Assembly: GCA_016291495.1 (NCBI GenBank)
Contig: JAEEXI010000024.1
Span: 1 to 36,983, forward strand
Reading direction: 5' to 3'
DNA: 36,983 nucleotides
DNA from: Prevotella sp.
GTDB lineage: Bacteria; Bacteroidota; Bacteroidia; Bacteroidales; Bacteroidaceae
Made by a program: the position numbers and the translations under genes. This document shows, piece by piece, positions 28,863 to 36,983 of the stretch (positions are counted from its first letter, which is position 1; each line of letters starts with the position of its first letter). The notes beneath the pieces are model-generated. The model searched no databases and was not told the DNA's origin. It worked only from the letters and a program-made list of their open reading frames with translations.

Positions 28863-30671
28863 ATGGGTAAGAGAGGACAGATGAGCATCGGTTGCCTGCT
28901 CAGGCATATTATGCGGTATGTAAAGCCATACCGCTGGCTGGTGATTATCACTTTGACGCTCACGTTGATAGGTTCGCTGCTGGCACAGGTGAATGCCATT
29001 GTTCTCGACCGTGCAGTGGACGCCATCAATATTCTGGACCAACAGCCTACGTTGCCATGGGACAGTGCCATGGGACTGTTGCTGTTGATCAGTAGTGTGC
29101 TGCTGGGAAAGGAACTGCTGGCTACTGTTGTCAATTTCTTCCGTCGTTATTATGGAGAGCGCATGCGCATCTTGGTGAGTCGCGACCTGTCGGTGCAGGT
29201 GGTGAAACACATCCTGATATTCCGCATGGCTTTCTTCACATCGTCAGGCAATGAGCCAGGTCGGCTGCAGGCGCGTATCGACAAGGGTGTGACGAGTCTG
29301 AGCAAGGCCGTCAACCTCTTCTTCATCGACATCCTGCCGCTCTTTTTGAGTGCTGTCATTGCCCTCGTCCTGATGTTTGCGGCTAATGTGTATGTGGGAT
29401 TGGTGGCTCTGTGCATCGTGCCCATCTACTTTTATGTAACCTATGTGCAGGCCGAGCGCATGAGAGCAGGCCGACGTGCCATCTATGAGGGACAGCAGGC
29501 CGTGAGCCAGAATGTGCTGAACACCATTGAGAACATCACCGTCATCAAGTCGTTCAACCGTGAGAAGATAGAGGGCCAGCGACAGGCCTACATACAGGAT
29601 ATCGTGACGAATCTGCAGTTGAGCACGCGTAAGCAGAGCTATTTCTTTACCGGACTGAAGGGTTTCCTGGAGCAGATAGGTACTGTGCTCGTCATTATCC
29701 TGACAGCTTATCTGGTGCTGGTTGATGTGCCGGGCATGACGATTGGTAAGATCATGTATCATGTGATGCTCTTCAACAATGTCAGTGCGCCCATTCGCCA
29801 GTTACACCGTATCTACGACGACCTGAACGATGCACTCATATACTCAGAAGGACTCTTAGATCTGTTGGAGAGAGACACCGACGAGGAATCAACGGGCGAA
29901 TATCATCCGGAAGACGTCAAAGGCCTCTTCGAGGTGCAACATGTTGACTTCTCATATCCCAATGGAACGAAAGCCCTCAAGGATGTGTCGATGCGCATAG
30001 AACCAGGCAAGATTACCGCCTTGGTGGGTGTGAGCGGTGCCGGCAAGAGTACGGTAGTCAACCTGTTAGATAAGTTCTACGAGACTGACTGCGGAACCAT
30101 CACGCTGGACGGCGTGCCTCTCGCAGAATGGGATACCCAGTGGTTGCGTGAGCACGTAGGACTGGTGATGCAGAAGAACCATATCTTTGACGGCAGTATT
30201 GAGGAAAATATCAAATATGGCAACCCGCAGGCGACACACGACGATGTGGTGAAGGCTGCGAAGCAGGCCTTCCTCTACGACCAGGTGATGGCGCTGCCTA
30301 ATGGCTTCGAGAGTAGTGCGCTGCGATTGAGCGGCGGTCAGCAACAACGTGTGGCTATTGCCCGTATGTTCATCAAGAATCCATCGATTATCATTCTCGA
30401 CGAACCGACGGCCAGTCTTGACGCGATAGCTACCGAGCAGATCAAGGCCAGCATTGATGCCATCAAACAAGGGCGTACGGTGATTATCATTTCGCATAAC
30501 ATCGGCCAGATTGTGGATGCCGACTATATCTACCTGCTGGAGCAGGGCAGGGTAGCGGAACAGGGAGTACCTGCAGATGTCTATCGGCAGGGTGGACGCT
30601 ATAAGGAGATTTTTGATGCCAGCGCTCGCAGTATGAACGCTGACAAGATAGCAGAGGTAATAGATCAATGA
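28863..30671 (+). CDS. ABC transporter, fused permease and ATPase (MsbA/MdlB type)
   Basis: A 602-residue half-transporter of the exporter type, expected to work as a dimer in the inner membrane. The N-terminal half has several hydrophobic helices (e.g. LVIITLTLTLIGSLLA, about 24-39; FIDILPLFLSAVIALVLMFA, about 157-176). The nucleotide-binding half has Walker A GVSGAGKST (K395), signature LSGGQQQR (489-496), Walker B IIILDEPTAS (D513, E514) and the H-loop in VIIISHN. Substrate could be a lipid, peptide or drug and cannot be read from sequence. It has its own promoter, diverges from the surface protein gene, and overlaps no neighbour; a PepSY-like lipoprotein follows in ten bases. Confidence 0.9.
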   Translation: MGKRGQMSIGCLLRHIMRYVKPYRWLVIITLTLTLIGSLLAQVNAIVLDRAVDAINILDQQPTLPWDSAMGLLLLISSVLLGKELLATVVNFFRRYYGERMRILVSRDLSVQVVKHILIFRMAFFTSSGNEPGRLQARIDKGVTSLSKAVNLFFIDILPLFLSAVIALVLMFAANVYVGLVALCIVPIYFYVTYVQAERMRAGRRAIYEGQQAVSQNVLNTIENITVIKSFNREKIEGQRQAYIQDIVTNLQLSTRKQSYFFTGLKGFLEQIGTVLVIILTAYLVLVDVPGMTIGKIMYHVMLFNNVSAPIRQLHRIYDDLNDALIYSEGLLDLLERDTDEESTGEYHPEDVKGLFEVQHVDFSYPNGTKALKDVSMRIEPGKITALVGVSGAGKSTVVNLLDKFYETDCGTITLDGVPLAEWDTQWLREHVGLVMQKNHIFDGSIEENIKYGNPQATHDDVVKAAKQAFLYDQVMALPNGFESSALRLSGGQQQRVAIARMFIKNPSIIILDEPTASLDAIATEQIKASIDAIKQGRTVIIISHNIGQIVDADYIYLLEQGRVAEQGVPADVYRQGGRYKEIFDASARSMNADKIAEVIDQ

Positions 30672-30681
30672 TGAGGAAGAG

Positions 30682-31104
30682 ATGAGCAAGAGAAGATATC
30701 ATATAATATGGTGTGGTTTGGTATTACTATTGATGACGGCTTGTTCGAACGTACAGGTTCCGCAGCAGGCACAGGCATTTATTAACCAGCATTTTTCCAG
30801 TTGCTCAATTGTCCTTGTTGAGATAGAGGATGAGGAGGACGGAAAGGAGTATAGCGTGTGGCTTACCGACGGTACCAGAATTGAGTTCAATATGCTGGGA
30901 GAATGGAAACGGGTAGCTCGCAAGAAATCGGGTGTGCCCCTGACGCTGATACCTGATACCATTCTCCAATATGTGAAGACTAATTATCCCAATGATGTGG
31001 TCACGAAGTTCAGCAAGAAGGACTATGGTTTCAAATTGGAACTGTCGGACGATATGGATCTGCGCTTCAATAAACAAGGGCAGTTTATAGAGGTAGTAGA
31101 TTAA
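30682..31104 (+). CDS. PepSY-like domain lipoprotein
   Basis: A 140-residue predicted periplasmic or surface lipoprotein. The signal peptide ends in the lipobox MTAC, with lipidated C21. The mature part resembles the PepSY-like (DUF2874) family of Bacteroidetes, with two repeats of the type alpha helix then beta strands: one around AQAFINQHFSSCSIVLVEIE and WLTDGTRIEFNMLGEW, a second around ILQYVKTNYPNDVVTKFSKK and LSDDMDLRFNKQGQFIEV. The function of the family is uncertain. It begins ten bases after the ABC transporter and is likely co-transcribed with it; it is the last accessory gene before the S10 operon restarts. Confidence 0.75.
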   Translation: MSKRRYHIIWCGLVLLLMTACSNVQVPQQAQAFINQHFSSCSIVLVEIEDEEDGKEYSVWLTDGTRIEFNMLGEWKRVARKKSGVPLTLIPDTILQYVKTNYPNDVVTKFSKKDYGFKLELSDDMDLRFNKQGQFIEVVD

Positions 31105-31140
31105 AAAAACTTAAATAATGTTATTTTTCTATTGTAAGGT

Positions 31141-31172
31141 ATTGTGCATATAATTAATTATGTGTACCTTTG
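31141..31172 (+). promoter_or_regulatory. Promoter for the rplC-onwards S10 operon
   Basis: ATTG (31141-31144) lies 20 bases before TACCTTTG (31165-31172), followed by CAGCC. The core is identical to that of the rpsL promoter, supporting a shared ribosomal-protein promoter class. A leader of about 180 bases follows. Confidence 0.75.
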
Positions 31173-31173
31173 C

Positions 31174-31318
31174 AGCCGCTAAAGTGCGTATTGCGCTGGC
31201 TTGACAGCTAACAATACCTTGAGAAAGAGCGGTTTACCTTCAGTTTAGAAGTAGTGAGCGTTTCTTTTTGAGTGGGTTTGTGACTGCAGGAAAGCGGATG
31301 GCACTCGAAAAAGAAACG
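31174..31318 (+). promoter_or_regulatory. Structured leader upstream of rplC
   Basis: Two structures are visible. The first (31174-31201) pairs AGCC with GGCT and AGTGC with GCGCT. The second is long: CGTTTCTTTTTGAGTG (31259-31274) pairs with 31302-31318 over 16 base pairs with one bulged G (31307) and a 27-base loop. No T tract follows, so it is not a simple terminator. A ribosomal-protein autoregulatory leader (by analogy to L4 control of the S10 operon) is the most natural reading. Confidence 0.6.
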
Positions 31319-31354
31319 AATATATTCACATTATTATTTAAATTTTAAACTGAA

Positions 31355-31969
31355 ATGCCAGGATTAATTGGAAGAAAAATCGGAATGACATCCGTTTTCA
31401 GTGCCGACGGTAAGAATGTGCCGTGCACTGTTATCGAAGCTGGTCCTTGTGTTGTTACTCAGGTGAAGACCGTCGAGAAGGACGGTTACCAAGCCCTTCA
31501 GTTGGCTTTTGGTGAGAAGAAGGAAAAGAACACCACCAAAGCCATGCAGGGAATCTTCAAGAAAGCAGGTACAACACCAAAGGCCCACTTGGCCGAGTTC
31601 AAGTTTGACGAGGAGCATAACCTCGGTGACACCATCACAGTGGAACTCTTCAGCGATGCAGACTTCGTAGACGTAGTCGGCACCTCTAAGGGTAAGGGTT
31701 TCCAGGGTGTCATGAAGCGTCACGGTTTCGGTGGTGTGGGTCAGGCCACACACGGTCAGGACGACCGCGCCCGTAAGCCGGGATCTATCGGTGCTTGTTC
31801 TTATCCCGCCAAGGTGTTTAAAGGTATGCGCATGGGTGGCCAAATGGGTGGCGACCGCGTAACAACGCAGAACCTGAGAGTGTTAAAGGTAATACCGGAG
31901 CATAATCTGATCCTTGTGAAAGGCAGCTGCGCTGGTTGTAATGGTTCAACTGTTTTAATTCAGAAGTAA
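31355..31969 (+). CDS. rplC: 50S ribosomal protein L3
   Basis: L3 is an early assembly protein that reaches toward the peptidyl transferase centre. The 204-residue product is full length, with the start [20 protein letters not shown], the conserved [19 protein letters not shown] (about residues 108-126), [20 protein letters not shown] and the C-terminal [13 protein letters not shown]. It is the first gene after a new promoter and a structured leader; its usual upstream partner rpsJ lies almost 12 kb away. The gap to rplD is three bases. Confidence 0.98.
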   Translation: MPGLIGRKIGMTSVFSADGKNVPCTVIEAGPCVVTQVKTVEKDGYQALQLAFGEKKEKNTTKAMQGIFKKAGTTPKAHLAEFKFDEEHNLGDTITVELFSDADFVDVVGTSKGKGFQGVMKRHGFGGVGQATHGQDDRARKPGSIGACSYPAKVFKGMRMGGQMGGDRVTTQNLRVLKVIPEHNLILVKGSCAGCNGSTVLIQK

Positions 31970-31972
31970 GCA

Positions 31973-32602
31973 ATGGAAATTAACGTATTGAATATCAATG
32001 GTCAGGAGACCGGAAGAAAGGTTACGTTAAACGAATCTATCTTCGGAATTGAACCTAATGACCACGTCATTTATCTGGACGTAAAGCGCTATCTCGCAGC
32101 TCAGCGCCAGGGCACAGCCAAGGCAAAGGAGAGAAGCGAGCATGCTGGTTCAACTCGTAAACTTGGTCGTCAGAAGGGTGGCGGCGGTGCCCGTCACGGT
32201 GATATCAACTCACCCCTGCTGCGCGGTGGTGGTCGTGTATTCGGTCCCAAACCCCGTGACTACAGTTTCAAGTTGAATAAGAAAGTTACTGCTCTTGCCC
32301 GTAAGTCAGCACTTTCCTACAAGGCTCAGGAGAACGCAATCATCGTTGTTGAGGACTTCAACTTCGAGGCTCCTAAGACGAAGGAATTTGTGAATGTTGC
32401 AAAGAACCTGAAGGTCGATGGCAAGAAGCTTCTCTTGGTTTTGCCGGAATCTAATAAGAACGTATATTTGTCGGCTCGTAACTTGCAGCGCTCCGAGGTT
32501 ATCCTCGCTGCATCGCTCAACACCTATAAGGTATTGAACGCTGACGTGATGGTTGTCACGGAGAACTCGCTGAAGACTATCGACAGTGTATTAAATAAAT
32601 AA
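31973..32602 (+). CDS. rplD: 50S ribosomal protein L4
   Basis: L4 lines the polypeptide exit tunnel; in E. coli it also represses the S10 operon. The 209-residue product has the conserved arm residues [20 protein letters not shown] and [20 protein letters not shown], followed by the C-terminal Rossmann-like part ([36 protein letters not shown]). It overlaps nothing and its stop codon is part of the Shine-Dalgarno of rplW. Whether it regulates its own leader here is not known. Confidence 0.97.
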   Translation: MEINVLNINGQETGRKVTLNESIFGIEPNDHVIYLDVKRYLAAQRQGTAKAKERSEHAGSTRKLGRQKGGGGARHGDINSPLLRGGGRVFGPKPRDYSFKLNKKVTALARKSALSYKAQENAIIVVEDFNFEAPKTKEFVNVAKNLKVDGKKLLLVLPESNKNVYLSARNLQRSEVILAASLNTYKVLNADVMVVTENSLKTIDSVLNK

Positions 32603-32607
32603 GGAGG
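32601..32607 (+). promoter_or_regulatory. Strong Shine-Dalgarno for rplW
   Basis: AAGGAGG (32601-32607) overlaps the rplD stop codon and sits ten bases before the rplW ATG. It is one of the few GGAGG sites in the window and stands out against the A-rich upstream tracts of the neighbouring genes. Confidence 0.65.
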
Positions 32608-32617
32608 AGACACAGAT

Positions 32618-32977
32618 ATGGCATTTATTATCAAGCCTCTGATTTCAGAGAAAATGAACAATATTACTGAGAAGACTTCTGTCGACAGAACTTTCAAGGC
32701 AAAGACCGGTGCTCACAAAGGTGAGATGGTAACCAAGAAGGCTCAGGCCAAGTATGGTTTCATCGTAAAGCCCGAGGCCAACAAGCTGGAGATCAAGACC
32801 GAGATAGAGGCTCAGTATAATGTGACAGTAGAGAGTGTGAACACACTTCGTTATGCCGGCAAGCGCTCGCAGCGTTACACCAAGGCAGGCCTCGTGAGAG
32901 GACAGAAGAATGCGTTCAAGAAAGCAGTCGTTACTCTTAAAGAGGGCGATACTATTGATTTTTATAGTAATATTTAA
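32618..32977 (+). CDS. rplW: 50S ribosomal protein L23, with extra N-terminal loop
   Basis: L23 sits at the tunnel exit and is the docking site for trigger factor and SRP. At 119 residues it is about 23 longer than the Bacteroides form I recall. The extra segment is a basic loop of roughly residues 20-42 (SVDRTFKAKTGAHKGE, then MVTKKAQ), between the first helix (IIKPLISEKMNNITEK) and the normal strand KYGFIVKPEANKLEIK. The remainder (AQYNVTVESVNTLRYAGK, ending TLKEGDTIDFYSNI) is standard. The reading frame is intact, so the insertion looks genuine. It lies 15 bases after rplD. Confidence 0.95.
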   Translation: MAFIIKPLISEKMNNITEKTSVDRTFKAKTGAHKGEMVTKKAQAKYGFIVKPEANKLEIKTEIEAQYNVTVESVNTLRYAGKRSQRYTKAGLVRGQKNAFKKAVVTLKEGDTIDFYSNI

Positions 32978-32983
32978 TAAGAA

Positions 32984-33811
32984 ATGGCAGTACGTAAATT
33001 AAAGCCCGTTACTCCGGGTCAAAGACACAAGATTATTGGCACGTTCGAGGATATTACTGCATCCGTGCCAGAGAAGTCTCTCGTTTACGGTAAGCGTTCT
33101 ACCGGTGGTCGAAACAACACCGGTAAGATGACTGTCCGCTACATGGGCGGTGGTCACAAGAAGAAGTATCGTCTGATCGACTTCAAGCGAGAGAAAGATG
33201 GTGTTCCAGCTGTAGTGAAGACAATCGAGTATGATCCTAACCGTTCTGCTCGCATTGCCCTGCTTTACTACGCTGATGGTGAGAAACGTTATATCATTGC
33301 TCCTAACGGACTGGAGGTTGGTGCAACGCTGATGTCAGGTGCTGAGGCTGTACCCGAGGTGGGTAATGCCCTTCCCCTTGCCAACATCCCCGTCGGTACC
33401 GTCATCCACAACATTGAGATGCGTCCCGGTCAGGGTGCCAAGCTCGTTCGTTCGGCAGGTAATTTCGCTCAGTTGACTTCTCGTGAAGGCAGCTACTGCG
33501 TGATTAAACTTCCTTCTGGGGAGACTCGTCAGATTCTCTCCGCTTGTAAGGCTACTGTAGGTAGTGTAGGCAACTCCGACCATGCTCTCGAGCAGTCTGG
33601 TAAGGCTGGTCGTTCACGCTGGTTGGGTCAGCGTCCTCACAACCGTGGTGTTGTTATGAACCCGCATGATCACCCGATGGGTGGTGGTGAAGGACGTCAG
33701 TCTGGAGGTCACCCACGTTCACGCAAGGGCTTGTACGCTAAGGGTCTTAAGACTCGTGCACCTAAGAAGCTTTCAAATAAGTACATTATTGAAAGAGCTA
33801 ACAAGAAGTAA
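32984..33811 (+). CDS. rplB: 50S ribosomal protein L2
   Basis: L2 is a core protein close to the peptidyl transferase centre and the subunit interface. The 275-residue product is full length. Conserved segments are [56 protein letters not shown] and the C-terminal functional motif [18 protein letters not shown], which carries the invariant histidine of L2. It starts six bases after rplW and is followed by rpsS after a 24-base gap. Nothing odd is seen. Confidence 0.98.
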   Translation: MAVRKLKPVTPGQRHKIIGTFEDITASVPEKSLVYGKRSTGGRNNTGKMTVRYMGGGHKKKYRLIDFKREKDGVPAVVKTIEYDPNRSARIALLYYADGEKRYIIAPNGLEVGATLMSGAEAVPEVGNALPLANIPVGTVIHNIEMRPGQGAKLVRSAGNFAQLTSREGSYCVIKLPSGETRQILSACKATVGSVGNSDHALEQSGKAGRSRWLGQRPHNRGVVMNPHDHPMGGGEGRQSGGHPRSRKGLYAKGLKTRAPKKLSNKYIIERANKK

Positions 33812-33835
33812 TCACGAAGTTAATTAGAGAAAATT

Positions 33836-34102
33836 ATGAGTCGTTCATTAAAAAAAGGCCCGTACATCAACGTATCACTCGAGAAGAAGATTCTCGCTAT
33901 GAATGAGAGTGGTAAGAAGAACGTCGTTAAGACATGGGCAAGAGCTTCAATGATTTCCCCGGATTTCGTGGGACATACCGTTGCAGTTCACAATGGAAAT
34001 AAATTCATCCCTGTTTACATTACTGAGAACATGGTAGGACACAAGCTCGGTGAGTTCTCTCCGACGCGTCGTTTCGGTGGCCATGCAGGTAATAAGAAAT
34101 AA
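33836..34102 (+). CDS. rpsS: 30S ribosomal protein S19
   Basis: S19 is a 30S head protein that contacts S13 and the A-site region. The 88-residue product is of normal length and starts [19 protein letters not shown], with the conserved core [40 protein letters not shown] and the C-terminal [17 protein letters not shown]. It lies 24 bases after rplB and 35 before rplV, as in the standard S10 operon. Confidence 0.98.
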   Translation: MSRSLKKGPYINVSLEKKILAMNESGKKNVVKTWARASMISPDFVGHTVAVHNGNKFIPVYITENMVGHKLGEFSPTRRFGGHAGNKK

Positions 34103-34137
34103 CAGGCTAACCCACCAGAAATAAAAAGAATAAAATA

Positions 34138-34539
34138 ATGGGAGCAAGAAAAAGATTAGCGGCTGAGAAAAGAAAGGCAGCCAATAAGACACAGTATTTT
34201 GCAAAGCTGAAAGGTGTTCCTTCCTCTCCACGCAAGATGCGCTATGTCGTTGACATGATTCGCGGCATGGAAGTAAACCGCGCTCTTGGTGTATTGAGAT
34301 TTTCTAAGAAGCACGCTGCAGCTGACGTTGAGAAGCTTCTCCGTTCTGCTATCGCTAACTGGGAGGCTAAGAATGACCGCAAGGCAGAAGACGGCGAACT
34401 GTATGTAAGCCGCGTCTTCGTTGACGAAGGTGTGACAATGAAACGTATGAGACCGGCACCTCAGGGCCGTGGCTATCGCATCCGTAAGCGTTCGAACCAC
34501 GTGACTCTGTTTGTTGACGCTAAAACAAATGATAAGTAA
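34138..34539 (+). CDS. rplV: 50S ribosomal protein L22
   Basis: L22 lines the exit tunnel with a long beta-hairpin. The 133-residue product has the usual N-terminal helices ([20 protein letters not shown]), the [18 protein letters not shown] segment, the central [10 protein letters not shown], and a hairpin [20 protein letters not shown]. This hairpin region is where macrolide-resistance changes occur; nothing can be concluded here without an alignment. It is followed six bases later by rpsC. Confidence 0.97.
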   Translation: MGARKRLAAEKRKAANKTQYFAKLKGVPSSPRKMRYVVDMIRGMEVNRALGVLRFSKKHAAADVEKLLRSAIANWEAKNDRKAEDGELYVSRVFVDEGVTMKRMRPAPQGRGYRIRKRSNHVTLFVDAKTNDK

Positions 34540-34544
34540 GAAGT

Positions 34545-35267
34545 ATGGGACAGAAAGTTAATCCAATTAGCAACCGCCTTGGTATTGTAAAAGGCTGGGA
34601 CTCAAATTGGTTCGGAGGCAAGGACTTCGGAGATAACCTGGTAGAGGATCAGAAAATCCGTAAGTACCTCAACGAGCGTCTTGCCAAGGCAAGCGTATCG
34701 AAAATTGTCATCGAACGTACACTGAAACTGGTGACCATCACTATCTGCACCGCTCGTCCGGGTCTTGTCATTGGTAAGGGTGGACAGGATGTCGATAAGT
34801 TGAAGGAGGAATTGAAGAAACTCTATGACAAGGAGATTCAGATCAACATCTTCGAAGTGAAGAAACCGGAACTCGATGCTAACATCGTAGCCAACAACAT
34901 CGCTCGCCAGATAGAGGGTAAGATCGCTTACCGCCGTGCTATCAAGATGGCTGTGGCTAACACGATGCGTGCTGGTGCCGAGGGTATCAAGGTCCAGATC
35001 TCTGGTCGTCTGAACGGTGCGGAAATCGCCCGTAGTGAGATGATCAAGGAAGGCCGTACTCCTCTGCATACATTCCGTGCTGATATTGATTACTGCCAGG
35101 CTGAGGCACTGACGAAAGTCGGTCTGCTGGGCTTGAAGGTTTGGATTTGCCGTGGTGAGATCTACGGTAAGGTTGACTTGGCTCCAAACTTCGCTCAGGA
35201 GAAGGGTGGTGCCCGCAACAGCGGTGGTAACAATGGTAGCAGAAAGTTCCGTAATAAGAAAAAGTAA
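34545..35267 (+). CDS. rpsC: 30S ribosomal protein S3
   Basis: S3 forms part of the mRNA entry helicase with S4 and S5. The 240-residue product starts [20 protein letters not shown]. The KH domain is clear, with [20 protein letters not shown] (about residues 67-86, GKGG loop). Then come [39 protein letters not shown] and a basic glycine/asparagine-rich tail ([18 protein letters not shown]). Length and order in the operon are standard. Confidence 0.98.
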   Translation: MGQKVNPISNRLGIVKGWDSNWFGGKDFGDNLVEDQKIRKYLNERLAKASVSKIVIERTLKLVTITICTARPGLVIGKGGQDVDKLKEELKKLYDKEIQINIFEVKKPELDANIVANNIARQIEGKIAYRRAIKMAVANTMRAGAEGIKVQISGRLNGAEIARSEMIKEGRTPLHTFRADIDYCQAEALTKVGLLGLKVWICRGEIYGKVDLAPNFAQEKGGARNSGGNNGSRKFRNKKK

Positions 35268-35292
35268 ATTAACGTTAAAGTAAGAAGCTATC

Positions 35293-35721
35293 ATGTTACA
35301 GCCTAAGAGAGTAAGATATAGAAGACCGCAGGACGGACGTGGCAACAAAGGCAACGCCCACCGCGGTACGCAGCTGGCTTTCGGCTCGTTCGGTATCAAG
35401 ACGCTGGACGCCAAGTGGATTGACAGCCGCCAGATTGAGGCAGCCCGTGTTGCCATCAACCGTTATATGAACCGTGAAGGTCAGGTTTGGATTCGCATCT
35501 TCCCGGACAAACCCATCACTCGTAAGCCTGCTGACGTACGTATGGGTAAAGGTAAGGGTGACCCCGCTGGTTGGGTGGCTCCCGTTACCCCGGGACGTAT
35601 CCTCTTTGAAGTTGAGGGTGTACCTTTTGAGACCGCCAAGGAGGCTCTCCGTCTTGGTGCCCAGAAGTTGCCTGTGAAGACTAAGTTTGTGGTTAGACGC
35701 GATTACGATAAAAACGCTTAA
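35293..35721 (+). CDS. rplP: 50S ribosomal protein L16
   Basis: L16 binds near the A-site tRNA elbow on the 50S subunit. The 142-residue product starts [20 protein letters not shown], followed by [20 protein letters not shown], the tRNA-contacting loop [20 protein letters not shown] and the C-terminal [16 protein letters not shown]. Length is normal. It lies 25 bases after rpsC and 5 before rpmC, so it is in the same transcript. Confidence 0.98.
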   Translation: MLQPKRVRYRRPQDGRGNKGNAHRGTQLAFGSFGIKTLDAKWIDSRQIEAARVAINRYMNREGQVWIRIFPDKPITRKPADVRMGKGKGDPAGWVAPVTPGRILFEVEGVPFETAKEALRLGAQKLPVKTKFVVRRDYDKNA

Positions 35722-35726
35722 GAAGT

Positions 35727-35921
35727 ATGAAGAACAAGGAATTTAAAGAGCTCGAGACCAAGGACTTGGCCGAGAGACTGGAGGCAGAGGTTGCCAAGTA
35801 CAACCAGATGAAGCTGAATCATGCCATCACTCCTTTGGAGAATCCATCACAGATTAAGGCTGCCCGTCGTGACATCGCTCGTATGAAGACAGAACTTCGT
35901 CAGAGAGAACTTAACAAATAA
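35727..35921 (+). CDS. rpmC: 50S ribosomal protein L29
   Basis: L29 is a two-helix 50S protein next to L23 at the tunnel exit. The 64-residue product has the family pattern [17 protein letters not shown] in the first helix and [20 protein letters not shown] in the second. It begins five bases after rplP and ends two bases before rpsQ, so translational coupling is likely. Nothing is unusual. Confidence 0.96.
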   Translation: MKNKEFKELETKDLAERLEAEVAKYNQMKLNHAITPLENPSQIKAARRDIARMKTELRQRELNK

Positions 35922-35923
35922 TA

Positions 35924-36190
35924 ATGGTCCAGATGGAAACAAGAAATTTAAGAAAGACAAGACAGGGTGTTGTGATCAGCAACAAGATGGATAAAACCAT
36001 TGTTATTGCCGCTAAGTTCAAGGAGAAGCACCCCATTTATGGTAAGTTTGTCCAGAAGACAAAGAAGTACCATGTACACGATGAGAAGAACGAGTGCAAC
36101 GTAGGTGATACCGTACTCGTTATGGAGACCCGTCCCCTCTCTAAGACCAAGAGATGGAGATTAGTACAAATCGTAGAAAAAGCTAAGTAA
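35924..36190 (+). CDS. rpsQ: 30S ribosomal protein S17
   Basis: S17 is an early 30S assembly protein with an OB fold. The product from the first ATG is 88 residues ([20 protein letters not shown]). A second ATG at 35933 gives 85 residues beginning METRNLRK, which matches the N-terminus I recall from Bacteroides S17, so the true start may be 35933. The core [37 protein letters not shown] and the C-terminal [14 protein letters not shown] are standard. It lies two bases after rpmC. Confidence 0.96.
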   Translation: MVQMETRNLRKTRQGVVISNKMDKTIVIAAKFKEKHPIYGKFVQKTKKYHVHDEKNECNVGDTVLVMETRPLSKTKRWRLVQIVEKAK

Positions 36191-36192
36191 TT

Positions 36193-36558
36193 ATGATACA
36201 AACTGAGACAAGACTGACAGTAGCTGACAACAGCGGTGCACGTGAGGCTCTTTGCATTCGCGTACTGGGTGGTACCCGCCGTCGTTATGCCAGCGTGGGT
36301 GATGTGATTGTCGTTGCTATCAAGAACGCCATCCCCACAAGTGATGTTAAAAAAGGTGCAGTATCAAAGGCTTTGGTTGTTCGCACAAAGAAGGAAATCC
36401 GTCGTGCCGATGGCTCATACATCCGTTTCGACGACAATGCTTGTGTGCTGCTGAACAACGCTGGTGAGCTTCGCGGCAGCCGTATCTTCGGCCCTGTTGC
36501 CCGTGAGTTGCGTGCCGTTAATATGAAGGTCGTTTCACTGGCACCTGAGGTTCTTTAA
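36193..36558 (+). CDS. rplN: 50S ribosomal protein L14
   Basis: L14 lies at the intersubunit face with L19 and binds the silencing factor RsfS. The 121-residue product has normal length, starting [20 protein letters not shown], with the [20 protein letters not shown] strand set, [19 protein letters not shown] and the C-terminal [20 protein letters not shown]. It starts two bases after rpsQ and is followed by rplX after 19 bases. Confidence 0.98.
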   Translation: MIQTETRLTVADNSGAREALCIRVLGGTRRRYASVGDVIVVAIKNAIPTSDVKKGAVSKALVVRTKKEIRRADGSYIRFDDNACVLLNNAGELRGSRIFGPVARELRAVNMKVVSLAPEVL

Positions 36559-36577
36559 CATTTAAAGCAATCAAGAA

Positions 36578-36895
36578 ATGAGTAAGTTACATATTAAAAA
36601 AGGTGATGAGGTAATTATCCTCGCTGGCAAGGACAAAGGCCAGAAGGGTAAGGTGCTCAAAGTCTTCGTCAAGGAGCAGAAGGCTCTCGTGGAAGGCGCC
36701 AATATGGTATCTAAGAGCACCAAGCCAAGTGCACAGCACCCTCAGGGTGGTATCATCAAGCAGGAGGCTCCGATACATATCTCAAATTTAAGTCTGATTG
36801 ATCCGAAGAGCGGTAAGGCTACCCGTGTATCTATCAAGCACGAGGGCAAGAACGTGATTCGTATCGCTAAAAAGTCAGGGGAGGAAATTAAGTAA
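36578..36895 (+). CDS. rplX: 50S ribosomal protein L24
   Basis: L24 is one of the first proteins to bind 23S rRNA in 50S assembly. The 105-residue product has the KOW motif near its start ([20 protein letters not shown], about residues 6-25), then [20 protein letters not shown] and [20 protein letters not shown]. The length is standard. Its stop codon overlaps the rplE ATG by one base (TAATG), which suggests translational coupling. Confidence 0.97.
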   Translation: MSKLHIKKGDEVIILAGKDKGQKGKVLKVFVKEQKALVEGANMVSKSTKPSAQHPQGGIIKQEAPIHISNLSLIDPKSGKATRVSIKHEGKNVIRIAKKSGEEIK

Positions 36896-36983
36896 TGGAT
36901 ACAGCACAGTTAAAGAAAGAGTATAAGGAGCAGATTGCTCCAGCTCTGCAGAAGCAGTTCAACTACACTTCAGCCATGCAGAT
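36895..36983 (+). CDS. rplE: 50S ribosomal protein L5, N-terminal part (3' end outside window)
   Basis: L5 binds 5S rRNA in the central protuberance. Only the first 29 codons are inside the window, beginning [20 protein letters not shown], which matches the L5 N-terminus. The ATG (36895-36897) shares its A with the last base of the rplX stop codon. The position after rplX in the S10/spc gene order supports the call. The remainder of the gene is cut off by the window edge. Confidence 0.93.
   Translation, partial: MDTAQLKKEYKEQIAPALQKQFNYTSAMQ

Overview
The window looks like a chromosomal segment of a Bacteroidales bacterium, most likely Prevotella or a close relative. Five promoters fit the Bacteroidetes pattern (a TTG-type -33 box about 20 bases before TAnnTTTG). 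Most starts lack a Shine-Dalgarno sequence. The one tRNA has no encoded CCA. A DUF3467 gene sits beside rpsL, and there is a secreted protein with GLUG-type repeats, BspA-like leucine-rich repeats and a Prevotella-style C-terminal tail. No database search was possible; family names come from motifs read in the translations.

Layout. Positions 1-11831 are a core block: the end of tuf, tRNA-Trp, secE, nusG, rplK, rplA, rplJ, rplL, rpoB and rpoC. After the rpoC terminator and an array of six 11-bp tandem repeats comes a secreted GH2 beta-galactosidase (12251-15313) and a DUF3467 gene (15346-15669), closed by a terminator. A new promoter then drives rpsL, rpsG, fusA, rpsJ and a cytidylate kinase-like gene (15861-20096), closed by an 11-bp-stem terminator.

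Positions 20115-31140 are an accessory block lying where rplC would be expected straight after rpsJ. It holds an outer-membrane beta-barrel, an S41-type lipoprotein peptidase, an S37-type lipoprotein peptidase, a minus-strand operon (a 1226-residue secreted repeat protein followed by an unlisted 46-residue small protein with a strong Shine-Dalgarno), an ABC transporter and a PepSY-like lipoprotein. Its intergenic gaps hold palindromes, REP-like hairpins and a decayed ATPase fragment. From 31165 a fresh promoter and a structured leader restart the S10 operon: rplC, rplD, rplW, rplB, rpsS, rplV, rpsC, rplP, rpmC, rpsQ, rplN, rplX and the start of rplE at the window edge.

How the genes work together. 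The core genes build the ribosome, RNA polymerase and translation factors. The accessory genes are nearly all envelope or extracellular functions (glycan hydrolysis, proteolysis, export, surface display). The most interesting signals are the physical split of the S10 operon with a new structured rplC leader, short tandem-repeat arrays placed right at the stop codons of highly expressed core genes, and the pair formed by the large secreted protein and its small downstream protein.
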